The position numbers and the translations under genes were made by a program. A stretch of 64,000 nucleotides of DNA from Solirubrobacter ginsenosidimutans. Lineage in GTDB: Bacteria > Actinomycetota > Thermoleophilia > Solirubrobacterales > Solirubrobacteraceae. The notes below the pieces were generated by a model, which ran no database searches, was not told where the DNA came from, and saw nothing but the letters and a program-made list of their open reading frames with translations. The stretch covers positions 62,001 to 126,000 of the forward strand of contig NZ_JAPDOD010000021.1 in assembly GCF_027587205.1 (NCBI RefSeq), read 5' to 3'. Of this stretch, positions 8,087 to 16,847 are shown in pieces. Position 1 is the stretch's first letter. Every line of letters begins with the position of its first letter.

Positions 8087-8671
8087 CTAGGGGCGCCCGA
8101 AGTAGCCGGTGGCGATCACTCGCCACGGGCCGAGGGTGTAGCCACTCGCGCGGTGGTAGCGGGCGGTTCGAATGCGCCACACGGCGCCCCCACGTCGCAC
8201 GCTGTCGACCAGCGACAGCGTCCCTCCGCACGTGTACGACAGGTAGTGCCCGTCGAACCGGTCGACGGCGCCGCGCAGCGACACGCAACGCCGTCCGCCG
8301 GCCAGGCGGATGCCCCACGGCGACCCGCGGGTGTCCCCGCCCTCGTCGGGCGGATCCGGAACGGTGTCCACGTCGAACGCCGAGACCCGCCGTTGCCAGG
8401 GCGCGTACTGGCAGATGAAGCGGGGCGGGTCGGCGCGCGGGTCCTTCCAGCAGGGGTCGGCCACGACATGCTCGCCGCTGCAGGTGTAGACGCCACCCAC
8501 CCGCGACGACCCGGCGTAGCAATCGCCGTCGAAGCGGTCCTTGATGACGAGGCCGCTCCGCAGCGCGCCGTCCGCCGTGAACGGGCTCGTCCGCACGATC
8601 CGCGTCGGAGAAGCGGCGAGCGCCGCGACCGGAAACGCGAGCACCACCACGAGCACGGCGACGAGCTTCAT
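8087..8671 (-). CDS. Secreted protein of unknown function
   Basis: A 194-residue precursor. The first 20 residues (MKLVAVLVVVLAFPVAALAA) are a clear signal peptide, and this fixes ATG 8671 although the frame stays open further upstream. The mature part has several cysteines (GDCYAG, YTCSG, DPCWKD, FICQY, RRCVSL, YTCGG) that could form disulfides outside the cell, and repeated short glycine/aromatic motifs. I do not recognise the family. Confidence 0.7.
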   Translation of the reverse strand: MKLVAVLVVVLAFPVAALAASPTRIVRTSPFTADGALRSGLVIKDRFDGDCYAGSSRVGGVYTCSGEHVVADPCWKDPRADPPRFICQYAPWQRRVSAFDVDTVPDPPDEGGDTRGSPWGIRLAGGRRCVSLRGAVDRFDGHYLSYTCGGTLSLVDSVRRGGAVWRIRTARYHRASGYTLGPWRVIATGYFGRP

Positions 8672-8818
8672 CGTCACCGGGCGAAGAAGTGGCTGCCGGC
8701 CGTGAACAGTGTCCGCCCAAGCCGCACCCGCAGCGACGCGTAGGTCGGGCCGTCCATCGCGTCGTAGATCGCCACGGCGGCCATTCTGTCCACGCAAACA
8801 GGGTTTGTCCAGTACGAC

Positions 8819-8824
8819 TATCGT
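8819..8824 (+). promoter_or_regulatory. -10 hexamer TATCGT, leaderless spacing
   Basis: TATCGT ends six bases before ATG 8831. There is no Shine-Dalgarno sequence in between. Confidence 0.4.
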
Positions 8825-8830
8825 CCGCGC

Positions 8831-9169
8831 ATGGACAACCCGTTCGCGCGCAAGAAGCGGCGCCGGAGAAAGCGCCGCGGCCCCGACTCCGACGACTGCT
8901 GCTGCCTCGTCACCGAGGTCTTCGACGGTCCCTGCTTCATCGCCACCGCCGCCCACGACGGCAACCGCGCGGCCGAGCCCGTTCGCACCCTGCGCCGGTA
9001 TCGCGACCAGCGCCTGTCGCGCAACCCCGCCGGCCGCGCCTTCACCCGCGTCTACTACCGCTACGGCGCCTACGGCGCACGGTTCCTGCGGCGCTTCCCG
9101 GTCTTCAAGCCCGTCGTCCGCACGGCGCTCAAGCCGCTGGTCGCCTACGCCCGCACGCGGATTCGTTAG
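8831..9169 (+). CDS. CFI-box (CFI-box-CTERM type) small protein
   Basis: A 112-residue protein. After a basic N-terminus (KKRRRRKRRG) comes a cysteine cluster (DDCCCLVTE) and then GPCFIATAA followed by VRTLRRYRDQRLSRNPAGRAF and YYRYG, the hallmark of the CFI-box domain, usually found as a C-terminal module on larger proteins. Here it is nearly the whole protein. The function of the box is not established; a role as a processing or sorting signal has been suggested. Its stop overlaps the convergent PP2C stop by 4 bp (TTAG). Confidence 0.75.
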   Translation: MDNPFARKKRRRRKRRGPDSDDCCCLVTEVFDGPCFIATAAHDGNRAAEPVRTLRRYRDQRLSRNPAGRAFTRVYYRYGAYGARFLRRFPVFKPVVRTALKPLVAYARTRIR

Positions 9170-9951
9170 GTCGACGTCGCCGTCGAACTGCTGTCGAGTT
9201 GCGACTGCCAGGCGGTCGCCGGGTCGCTGCGCGGGACGACGTCGACGACGATCGCCGAGACGTTGTCGCGCGCGCCGCTCTCAAGCGCCAGGTGCACGAG
9301 GGCGTCGACGCATTCAGGACGCGACTCGTGGGCGGTCAGCACGTCGCGCAGCGCGCTCAATTCGACGACATCGGACAAGCCGTCGGAGCACAGCAGCAGC
9401 CGATCGTCGGCGCACGCCGCGAGCGTGGTGATGACCGCGCGGCGGTCCGGCTTGCCGTCGAGCGCCTCCAACACCAATGACCGGGAGGGATGCCGGCGGG
9501 CCTGCTCGACCGTCAGATGCCCCTCGTCGATCATGTGCTGGACGAAGCTGTCGTCGCGCGTGAGCTGCTTGAGCTCGCCGTCGCGCAGCAGGTACGTCCG
9601 CGAGTCGCCGATGTTGGCGAAGGCGTAGGTGCCGTCGTTGGCGAGCGCGACCGCGGTCAGGGTCGTGCTCATCCCGGACATGTGCGGGCGGTTCTGCCCC
9701 ACGAAGCCGATCGTCTCGTTGCCCCAGGCGATCGCCTCACGCAGGGCCAGCTCGAGCGGGCCGCCGAGCTTGGACTTGTCGAGGTGCTGGAGCGCCTGGA
9801 TGATCCACCCGCTGGCGACCTCGCCCGCCGCGGCGCCGCCGACCCCGTCGGCGACGGCCGCCAGCCGTGGGCTGGCATAGACCGCATCCTCATTGTTCTT
9901 ACGCCGTCCGATGTCGCTCCTGGCTGTGCATTCCAAGGTGAGCTCCGACAT
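9166..9951 (-). CDS. PP2C-family serine/threonine protein phosphatase
   Basis: A 261-residue soluble phosphatase of the bacterial Stp/PrpC type. The metal-binding and catalytic motifs are in order: RSDIGRRKNNEDA, AAVADGVGG, NIGDSRTYLL, LLLCSDGLSD and GARDNVSAIVV. All the conserved aspartates are present, so it should be active and Mn2+/Mg2+ dependent. No Ser/Thr kinase is encoded in the window, unlike the common kinase-phosphatase pairing. It lies 41 bp downstream of the SDR and could be the last gene of that operon. Confidence 0.9.
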   Translation of the reverse strand: MSELTLECTARSDIGRRKNNEDAVYASPRLAAVADGVGGAAAGEVASGWIIQALQHLDKSKLGGPLELALREAIAWGNETIGFVGQNRPHMSGMSTTLTAVALANDGTYAFANIGDSRTYLLRDGELKQLTRDDSFVQHMIDEGHLTVEQARRHPSRSLVLEALDGKPDRRAVITTLAACADDRLLLCSDGLSDVVELSALRDVLTAHESRPECVDALVHLALESGARDNVSAIVVDVVPRSDPATAWQSQLDSSSTATST

Positions 9952-9992
9952 CTGCGGCGAATCGTACGCTGCCCGCACCGGGCTGCAAGGCT

Positions 9993-10742
9993 CTATTCCG
10001 GAGTTACGTACGCGCCTGACAGCCCGCCGTCGACCATGAAGGTCGATGCGGTGACGTACGAGGACTCGTCGGAGGCGAGGAAGAGCGCCGCCGAAGCGAT
10101 CTCCCGCGCGGCCGCGAAACGTCCCATCGGCAGGTGGATCAGGCGCCGTGCCGCCTTCGCGGGATCGGACGCGTAGAGCTCGCGCAGCAACGGCGTGTCG
10201 ACCGGGCCGGGGCAGAGCGCGTTCACCCGCACGCCGCGGCGGGCGAACTCCACGCCCAACTCGCGCGACAGAGACAGCACGGCGCCCTTGGACGCGGTGT
10301 AGGAGATCTGCGAGGTCGCCGCGCCCATCACCGCCACGAACGACGCGGTGTTGATCACCGACCCGCCGCCGGACTCCAGCAGCAGCGGGATCCCGTGCTT
10401 GCAGCACAAGAAGACCGAGCGCAGATTGACGTCCTGCACGCGCTGCCACGCCTCAAGCGTGGTGTCCAGGACCGACACATCGTCGTCCGGCGAGATCCCC
10501 GCGTTGTTGAACAGCACGTCGAGACGGCCGTACTCGGCGACGGTCCGCTGCAAGAAGCCGATGACCGCGTCCTCGGACGCGACGTCGGCCGCCAGTGCCA
10601 GATCGACGCCCTCGAAGTCGTCCTGCAGATCCACACCCACGACGGTCGCGCCCTCGGCACGGAACAGCGCCGCGCTCTCGGCGCCGATGCCTCCCGCGGC
10701 GCCGGTGATGACGCACACCTTGCCCTCCAAGCGCCCGCTCAT
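9993..10742 (-). CDS. Short-chain dehydrogenase/reductase, last gene of the gamma-glutamyl operon
   Basis: A 249-residue classical SDR with cofactor motif TGAAGGIG (14-21), VDLQDD placing an aspartate after the second strand (NAD preference), NNAG, a catalytic serine in NTASF, and YTASK. The C-terminus ends with VDGGLSGAYV as in most family members. ATG 10742 overlaps the stop of the C26 hydrolase by 4 bp, so translation is coupled. In context it could oxidise or reduce an alcohol/aldehyde intermediate of amine catabolism (inference). Confidence 0.87.
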   Translation of the reverse strand: MSGRLEGKVCVITGAAGGIGAESAALFRAEGATVVGVDLQDDFEGVDLALAADVASEDAVIGFLQRTVAEYGRLDVLFNNAGISPDDDVSVLDTTLEAWQRVQDVNLRSVFLCCKHGIPLLLESGGGSVINTASFVAVMGAATSQISYTASKGAVLSLSRELGVEFARRGVRVNALCPGPVDTPLLRELYASDPAKAARRLIHLPMGRFAAAREIASAALFLASDESSYVTASTFMVDGGLSGAYVTPE

Positions 10743-11407
10743 CCGCGTGCCGCCTCGACCAGCGCCGCGATCTCGCGGGCGGCGGGGTCGGCCTCGGGAT
10801 GCCATTGCACGCCGAGCGCGAACCGGCGCGAGGGATCCTCCAGCGCCTCCGGCAGCTCATCCACAACCGCCCAGCCCGTCACCTGGAAACCCTCTCCGAT
10901 CTGATCCACGCCTTGATGATGGTGCGACTTGGTCGGCTGCGTCAGCGCACCCGCGGCCCGCGCCGCCAACGAGCCCTCGCGCAACGTCACATCGTGATCG
11001 CCGAACGCCCCCGGGACGAGCCGGTGATCCTCGTGCCCGACCACGTCGGGCAGATGGTCGATCAGCGTGCCGCCGCGGGCGAGGTTCATCAACTGCATCC
11101 CGCGACAGACCCCCAGCAGCGGCAGATCGGCGTCGAGCGCCGCCAGGCCGAGGGCGATCTCGAACGCGTCACGGTCCGGGACCTCGCCGTAGTCCGCGCC
11201 GCCGGCGAGGATCAGCCCGTCCAGGAACGACAGGTACGCCCCCGGGTCGCTGAGGTCCGGGTCCGGCGGCAGCATCACGGCGATCCCGCCGGCGCGCTGG
11301 ACCGCTTCCGCGTAGCCGCGCGGAAGCAGCACCGCCTCGTCATCCCACACGCTCCAGCGCGCACGCTCGACCGCCGCGCACAGTCCGATCACCGGCCTCG
11401 AACTCAC
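10739..11407 (-). CDS. Class I glutamine amidotransferase-like gamma-glutamyl hydrolase (peptidase C26, PuuD-like)
   Basis: A 222-residue C26 enzyme. The catalytic cysteine is in GVCRGMQLMNLARGG, the His-Glu pair in GVQWHPEA, and the substrate-loop GGADYGE and THHQG-like KSHHHQG are typical of PuuD, which releases GABA from gamma-glutamyl-GABA. GTG 11407 overlaps the permease stop (GTGA). With the glutamine-synthetase-like ligase upstream, it probably removes the gamma-glutamyl group at the end of an amine-degradation route. Confidence 0.83.
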   Translation of the reverse strand: MSSRPVIGLCAAVERARWSVWDDEAVLLPRGYAEAVQRAGGIAVMLPPDPDLSDPGAYLSFLDGLILAGGADYGEVPDRDAFEIALGLAALDADLPLLGVCRGMQLMNLARGGTLIDHLPDVVGHEDHRLVPGAFGDHDVTLREGSLAARAAGALTQPTKSHHHQGVDQIGEGFQVTGWAVVDELPEALEDPSRRFALGVQWHPEADPAAREIAALVEAARG

Positions 11408-12972
11408 TGAAGGCCGGCACCGTCGTCGAACTCGACCGTGCGGACCGGACCCGTGAACGTGTGCTTGGCGCGCACCGCCCACCAGATGCCGACGATCAAC
11501 AGCACCGCGCCCACCGTGATCGGCGCGTAGTTGACGTACTTCCAGTCGAACTCGTCCCGCCACGGGACCGCCGCGGGGGTGAACGGCAGGCAGAAGATGA
11601 TCACGCAGATCGCCACCCAGATGATCGCCGCCGGGTTGATCCACTTGTACTTCTGGCCGAGCGTCCAGGGGCCGGGCACGAAGTCGTCGCCCTTGCGCCA
11701 GCGCAGGTAGATCGGCAGCACGTAGGCGATGTAGAGCCCGATCACGCAGATCGACACGACGGCGAAGAAGGCGTACGGGGCGCCGTTGGCATCGCCCTCG
11801 AGCGCGGGCAGCGTCATGATCAGCGCCGCGACGCAGGAGAAGACGACGGCGTAGGCCGGGACGCGGTGGTGGTTCAGCCGCGTCCACATGCGCCAGCCCG
11901 GCACCGCGCGGTCACGCGAGAACGCGTAGGTCATGCGCGAGCACGATGTCACACACGCCATGCCACAGAACAGCTGGCCGATCGTCGCGATCAGCACGAC
12001 GACCTTCTGCCAGCCCTCCGGCAGCGAGGTGGCGAAGACCGCCAGGGAGGACCCGGCGCCCTTGTTGATGCCGGCCACGTCGGTGGCGGCGAACGTGATC
12101 GCCAGCAGCACGATCCAGCCGCCGACGCCCGACCAGAAGACCGCGCGCCAGACGCCCTGGGCGGCGGCCTTGGCCGCGCCGTGGGTCTCCTCGGAGATGT
12201 GCGCCGAAGCGTCGTAGCCGGTCTGCGTGTACATCGTCAGCAGGAAGCCGAGCGGCAGCACGTAGAACCAGAACATCCCGCCGCCGAAGCCCGAGTTGTT
12301 GATCGTCTGGGTGAAGACGAAGTCGACGCTCTGGTGTGTGTCCGGGACAAAGGCGAGGACCAGCACGATCGCCGTGACGCCCGCGACGTGCCAGAAGACC
12401 GAGATGTTGTTGAAGAGCGCGACCAGCGGCGAGGAGTAGATGTTGATCAGCGCGTGGATCGTCAGGATCACCATGAACAGCAGGAACGTCTCGCTGAGGA
12501 TGTGCGCGCTGTCGCCCCAGTTCGCGAACCCGAGGTTGAGCGCGAACAGCGTGAACGTCGCGTTCATGAACTGCGCGCAGCCGTAGTCGACCGATGCCAC
12601 CACGCCCACGAGGCCGACGAGGTTGAACCAGCCGGTGAACCAGCCCCACTTCGGCCCGCCCAGCGTCGACGCCCAGTAGTAGATGCCGCCCGCGGTCGGG
12701 TACGCCGACACGAGCTCTGACATCGAGAACGCGACCAGCAGGATCAGCCCGCAGATGATCGGCCAGCCCCACGAGATCGCGATCGGCCCGCCGTTGTTCC
12801 ACGCCTGCCCGTAGGTGGTGAAGCAGCCCGCGAGGACCGAGATGATCGTGAACGAGATCGCGAAGTTCGAGAACGAGCTCCACGATCGCTGCAACGCCTG
12901 GGTGTACCCAAGCTCGGCGAGCCTTCGCTCGTCGTCGGACTGCTGCTGCTGCGGTGCGACCGTCTCAGCCAT
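11404..12972 (-). CDS. APC-family amino acid / amine permease
   Basis: A 522-residue transporter of the amino acid-polyamine-organocation superfamily (ACT branch) with about 12 membrane helices. ISFTIISVLAGCF, the GGP sequence (NGGPIAISWGWP) and SELVSAYPTAGGIYYW in helices 1-3 are diagnostic. GGGAGG precedes ATG 12972. It sits between the GntR regulator and the C26 hydrolase and likely imports the amine or amino acid degraded by the operon. Exact substrate unknown. Confidence 0.87.
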   Translation of the reverse strand: MAETVAPQQQQSDDERRLAELGYTQALQRSWSSFSNFAISFTIISVLAGCFTTYGQAWNNGGPIAISWGWPIICGLILLVAFSMSELVSAYPTAGGIYYWASTLGGPKWGWFTGWFNLVGLVGVVASVDYGCAQFMNATFTLFALNLGFANWGDSAHILSETFLLFMVILTIHALINIYSSPLVALFNNISVFWHVAGVTAIVLVLAFVPDTHQSVDFVFTQTINNSGFGGGMFWFYVLPLGFLLTMYTQTGYDASAHISEETHGAAKAAAQGVWRAVFWSGVGGWIVLLAITFAATDVAGINKGAGSSLAVFATSLPEGWQKVVVLIATIGQLFCGMACVTSCSRMTYAFSRDRAVPGWRMWTRLNHHRVPAYAVVFSCVAALIMTLPALEGDANGAPYAFFAVVSICVIGLYIAYVLPIYLRWRKGDDFVPGPWTLGQKYKWINPAAIIWVAICVIIFCLPFTPAAVPWRDEFDWKYVNYAPITVGAVLLIVGIWWAVRAKHTFTGPVRTVEFDDGAGLQ

Positions 12973-13035
12973 GACCCGCGACCTCCCTCAAAAGGTACGC
13001 TCCTCCGTCCTTAGACCGGGAGGGTATAGGCGGCG

Positions 13036-13728
13036 TCAAGGAAGGAGGCCGGCGAGCACGTGCTCGGTGCCGCGCAGGTGGTCGGCCATGACCTTCATGG
13101 CCAGCGCCGGATCACGCTTTATTAGGCAATCGACGAGCCGCGCGTGCTGCGCGTTGGACCACGCCAGCACCTCGGGCGGGTGGGCGATGTAGGAGATGAG
13201 GTCGGTCATCGCGCCCTGGGACTCGGTCGTCGCGGCGACCAGCGCGGGGGAGCCCGTCGCCTCGGCCAAGCCGACGTGGAAGCGCACGTCCGCGCGGCGG
13301 TACGCGGCGAAGTCGTCGTCGCTGGCGGCCATCTCACCCACCAGATCACCCAGCAGGTCGATCGCCGCCGGTTCCGCCCGCTCCGCCGCCAGGTACGCCA
13401 CACCCACCTCGACCGCGAGGCGCACGTCGCAGCGCTCGCGCCAGTCGACGAGCTCCGAGCGGGCGGCGATCTGCGCCGGCGCGTCGGCGACGAACGTCCC
13501 GCCGCCCCGCCCGCGCACCGCGTGCAGGTGCCCGCTCTGGACCAGCGCGGTCAGCGCCTGGCGCAGCGTCGAGCGGGCGATGCCGAGTTGCTCGCAGAGA
13601 TCGCGCTCCGGCGGGAGCCGCGTGCCCGGCGGCAGCAGCTCGAGCTTGATCGCGGTGCCGAGCCGCTCGAGCGTCTCCTCGAAGGCGGTCGTCGACTGAA
13701 CGGGGGCGAAGACGGCGTCCACGATCAC
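13036..13728 (-). CDS. GntR/FadR-family transcriptional regulator
   Basis: A 230-residue regulator. The N-terminal winged helix has LPPERDLCEQLGIARSTLRQ and the wing GRGGGTFVAD. The C-terminal all-alpha FCD domain holds the conserved DVRLAVEVGVAYLAAE, RADVRFHVGLAEATGSP and the metal-binding-type histidines. GTG 13728 overlaps the stop of the upstream ligase (GTGA), so it is embedded in the operon and probably regulates it in response to a pathway metabolite. A second GTG two codons on is also possible. Confidence 0.87.
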   Translation of the reverse strand: MIVDAVFAPVQSTTAFEETLERLGTAIKLELLPPGTRLPPERDLCEQLGIARSTLRQALTALVQSGHLHAVRGRGGGTFVADAPAQIAARSELVDWRERCDVRLAVEVGVAYLAAERAEPAAIDLLGDLVGEMAASDDDFAAYRRADVRFHVGLAEATGSPALVAATTESQGAMTDLISYIAHPPEVLAWSNAQHARLVDCLIKRDPALAMKVMADHLRGTEHVLAGLLP

Positions 13729-15068
13729 AGCCGCTCGAACCCCCGGGTGCGCTCCCAGTCGGTCACGAACGCCTCGAAGGCCTCCAGCTCGATCCTGGCG
13801 GCGTTGAGATAGTGGTCGACGACCTCGTCGCCGAACGCGGCCCGCGCCACGCCGCTGGCGGCGAACAACCCGCGCGCCTCGGCGAGCGTCGTCGGCACGT
13901 GCGGCTTGTCCGAGGTGTACGCGTTGCCGTCCAGCGGCGGCTCGAGCTCCAGCTCGCCGTCGATCCCGTGCAGCCCGGCGGCGATCATCGCCGCCAGTGC
14001 CAGATACGGGTTGACATCGGCGCCGGGCACGCGGAGCTCGACCCGCAGGGCCGGCCCGTGGCCGACGACCCGCACCGCGCACGTGCGGTTGTCGCGCCCC
14101 CAGGCCACCGCGGTCGGCGCGAAGGAGCCCTTGGCGAAGCGCTTGTAGGAGTTGACGTTGGGCGCGAGGAACAGGCTCAGCTCGCGCAGGCAGGCGAGCT
14201 GGCCGGCGACGAAGCGCTCGAACAGGGCCTCGTCGGCTTCGAAGGCGGGGGAGCCGTCGCGCCGCAGCGAGAGGTGGATGTGACATGACGACCCCTCGCG
14301 CTGGTCGTACTTGGCCATGAACGTGATCGCCATGCCCTCGGCGGCGGCGATCTCCTTCGCGCCCGTCTTGTAGATCGTGTGCTCGTCCGCGGTCCGCAGT
14401 GCAGGGCCGTAGTGGAAGTTGATCTCGTGCTGGCCGTCGTTGCACTCGCCCTTGGAGCTCTCGACCGCCATCCCCGCGGCGCCCATCTCCCTGCGGATCC
14501 GGCGCAACAGTGGCTCCACCCGCGAGCCGCCGAGGACCGAGTAGTCGTTGTTGTACTGATTGGCGGGCTTGAGGCCGCGGTAGCCCTTCTCGAAGGCTTC
14601 CTCGTAGGTGTCGCGGAAGATGATGAACTCGAGCTCGGTGCCCGCGAACGCCTCGAAGCCGCGCTCGCCCAGCCGGTCCAGCTGCGCGCGCAGGATCTGG
14701 CGCGGCGAGGCCACGACGGGCGAGCCATCGCCCCAGGCGAGATCGGCCAGGCAGAGCGCCGTGCCCTCGTTCCAGGGCACGAACCGCAGGGTGGCCAGGT
14801 CGGGCTTCATCTCGAAGTCGCCGTAGCCGCGCTCCCACGAGGACATCGCGTAGCCGTCGACCGTGTTCATCTCGACGTCGACGGCCAGCAGGTAGTTGCA
14901 GGCCTCCGAGCCGTGCTCGAGCACGGTGTCCAGGAAGTGCCGTGCCGTGAGCCGTTTTCCCTGCAGGCGGCCCTGCATGTCGGTCAGCGCGAGCAGGACC
15001 GTGTCCACCTTCTCGTCGTGTACGGCATGGCGCAGTTGGTCGATCGTGAGCGAAGGCGGAAGGTCCAT
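13725..15068 (-). CDS. Glutamine synthetase-like gamma-glutamyl-amine ligase (PuuA/GlnA3-like)
   Basis: A 447-residue GS-fold ligase. The metal and ATP motifs are visible: FAGTELEFIIF, ESSKGECNDGQHEINF, SSCHIHLSL, FAPTAVAWGRDNRTCAVRVVG and RVELRVPGADVNPYLALAAMI. The last block, with VP-A-D-NPYL, is usual for PuuA and the actinobacterial GlnA3/GlnA4 group that glutamylate polyamines or ethanolamine rather than ammonia. The operon (permease, GntR, C26 hydrolase) supports amine catabolism. ATG 15068 fits the family start; seven more codons to 15089 are possible. Confidence 0.85.
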   Translation of the reverse strand: MDLPPSLTIDQLRHAVHDEKVDTVLLALTDMQGRLQGKRLTARHFLDTVLEHGSEACNYLLAVDVEMNTVDGYAMSSWERGYGDFEMKPDLATLRFVPWNEGTALCLADLAWGDGSPVVASPRQILRAQLDRLGERGFEAFAGTELEFIIFRDTYEEAFEKGYRGLKPANQYNNDYSVLGGSRVEPLLRRIRREMGAAGMAVESSKGECNDGQHEINFHYGPALRTADEHTIYKTGAKEIAAAEGMAITFMAKYDQREGSSCHIHLSLRRDGSPAFEADEALFERFVAGQLACLRELSLFLAPNVNSYKRFAKGSFAPTAVAWGRDNRTCAVRVVGHGPALRVELRVPGADVNPYLALAAMIAAGLHGIDGELELEPPLDGNAYTSDKPHVPTTLAEARGLFAASGVARAAFGDEVVDHYLNAARIELEAFEAFVTDWERTRGFERL

Positions 15069-15097
15069 GCGGCGCGAAACGCTACACACTCCCTCCC

Positions 15098-15385
15098 ATG
15101 AAGCAACTTGCCTACATCACCCAGGGTCACTCCGAATACGATCCCGCGTTCCTCGAACTGCTCGACGCCACCGGCATCGACAAGGAGGAGTTCGTCGGGC
15201 TGGACTACTTCTCGCTGACGCCGTTCTTCATCCTCGCGGGCGCCACCGTCACCCCTGACGCGCACACCCACGGCGACGACGTCCACGTCACCGGCGTCAC
15301 CGTCACCATCCCCGAGGAGCTCGTGCCGGGCTTCATGGCGACGCTGCCGGAGTTCCTCGCCGACGCCTACGGCGCGGAGGAGTAG
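15098..15385 (+). CDS. Small hypothetical protein
   Basis: A 95-residue acidic protein (MKQLAYITQGHSEYDPAF at the start) without recognised family, membrane segment or signal peptide. It diverges from the glutamyl ligase with a 29-bp gap, which must hold both promoters. It overlaps the convergent HD-GYP gene by 19 bp. Codon use matches its neighbours and the frame is consistent, so it is probably real. Confidence 0.6.
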   Translation: MKQLAYITQGHSEYDPAFLELLDATGIDKEEFVGLDYFSLTPFFILAGATVTPDAHTHGDDVHVTGVTVTIPEELVPGFMATLPEFLADAYGAEE

Positions 15386-16764
15386 GTCCGCGCGGGCGGC
15401 GTCGCGACTCTCGGCTCGGCGCGCAGCGACAGCGCCCAGCCGGGATCGCCGATGACGTCCAGCAGCGCCGTCACGACCGCCGGGTCGAACTGGGTGCCGG
15501 AGCAGCGGCGCAGCTCCTGCACCGCGGTCGCGACCGGCATCGCCTTGCGGTAGGAGCGGGTCGTGGTCATGGCGTTGAACGCGTCGCAGACGGACACGAT
15601 CCGCGCCGCGAGGGGAATCTCCGCGCCTTTGAGGCCGTCCGGGTAGCCGGCGCCGTCGAAGCGCTCGTGCGAAGCGCGGACGACCTCCCCGACGCTGCCG
15701 AGGAACCCACCCACGCGGTCGAGCATGCGCTGGCCCTCGAGCGTGTGGGTCTTCATCAGCTTCCACTCCTCCTCGTCGAGCGGCCCGGGCTTGTTGATGA
15801 TCGCGTCGGGGATGCCGATCTTGCCGATGTCATGGAGCATCGCGCCGAGCTCGGTCTCGCGTTTGACGTCCTCGGGCACGCGGAGGCGGTCGGCGACGCG
15901 GGCGGCGAGCTCGACGACGTCGTGCGTGTGGTTGCCCGTGTACTCGTCGTCGTCCTCGAGCAGGTCGCAGAGCAGCAGCGCGGTGCCACGGTAGGAGCGC
16001 CCGAGCTCGAGCGTCTGCTCGATGCGGGCGTCGCGCTCGCGGGCGAACATCTGCAGCAGCGCGACGAGCGGCAGGACGAACAGGGCCGCGGCCGGCGCGC
16101 CGGCGGCGGCGAGCGCGGTGAGCAGGCCGACCGGGATCAGCAGGAGGTCGAGCCGGCAGGCCTCGGCGATCTCGGCGAGCATCACCCGCACGGGGAGGAC
16201 CTTGGTCAGATACGCGCGCAGGCTCTCGCGCAGCGCGTCGGCGGCGAACTGCGCCGCGACCGCCGCCGCGTACGCCGGCCACGACGCCCAGTCGGGCAAC
16301 TGCGCGTCCAGCAGGATCAGGACGGCCGCCGGTGCGAGCGCGAAGGTCGCGTCGGTGATGACGAGGATCATCCGCTGCGGCGCGGACTGGCCCCGCAGCA
16401 CCGAGCCCAGCTTGGCCAGCACCGTCCCGAGCATCACCAGCAGCGGCACGGCCGGGGTCGGCGTCAATAGGAGCATCGGCACGAAGACGAGCTGGGTCGG
16501 CACGACGTAGCCGGCGCCGACGTTGAAGGCGACGCGCGAGATCGCCGCGTACGCCAGGACGAACATGACCGCGAGCGGGAGCGAGAACGGGCGGTCGGCA
16601 TCGGCCAGGACCGCGAGGGCGATCGCGGCGCCGACCGAGAGCACCGCAGAGGTGATCTCAACCCCTTGCTGGCGGGCACTCAGGCCCTGCAGGCTGAATG
16701 TCCGGGCTTCCTCGACGCGCAGCGCGGTGGCGTCGTCGATCTTCGGTGGGTCGATGGCGGGCAA
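15367..16764 (-). CDS. Membrane-anchored HD-GYP domain protein (putative cyclic-di-GMP phosphodiesterase)
   Basis: A 465-residue protein. Residues about 30-230 hold six or so hydrophobic segments of a MASE-like sensor. The C-terminal half is HD-GYP: GNHTHDV, MLHDIGKIGIPD, KPGPLDEEEW, H in KTHTLEGQRML, and SHERFDGAGYPDGLKG. These match HD-GYP enzymes that hydrolyse c-di-GMP. A short linker with arginines (FARERDARIEQTLELGR) joins the parts. The start appears to be TTG 16764, with GAATCT six bases upstream. Confidence 0.85.
   Translation of the reverse strand: MPAIDPPKIDDATALRVEEARTFSLQGLSARQQGVEITSAVLSVGAAIALAVLADADRPFSLPLAVMFVLAYAAISRVAFNVGAGYVVPTQLVFVPMLLLTPTPAVPLLVMLGTVLAKLGSVLRGQSAPQRMILVITDATFALAPAAVLILLDAQLPDWASWPAYAAAVAAQFAADALRESLRAYLTKVLPVRVMLAEIAEACRLDLLLIPVGLLTALAAAGAPAAALFVLPLVALLQMFARERDARIEQTLELGRSYRGTALLLCDLLEDDDEYTGNHTHDVVELAARVADRLRVPEDVKRETELGAMLHDIGKIGIPDAIINKPGPLDEEEWKLMKTHTLEGQRMLDRVGGFLGSVGEVVRASHERFDGAGYPDGLKGAEIPLAARIVSVCDAFNAMTTTRSYRKAMPVATAVQELRRCSGTQFDPAVVTALLDVIGDPGWALSLRAEPRVATPPARTYSSAP
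15372..15393. terminator. Hairpin spanning convergent stop codons
   Basis: GCGCGGA and TCCGCGC form a 7-bp stem around GGAGTAGG, which contains the TAG of the rightward gene. The leftward HD-GYP gene ends inside the same overlap. No U-run follows. Confidence 0.4.
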
Positions 16765-16847
16765 AAGTCAAGATTCCGTCAATCGACGTGTGTCCTATGT
16801 GGTCGGCAGCCCGGTATGCCGACTTTAGGAATATGAAGAGGTCACGG

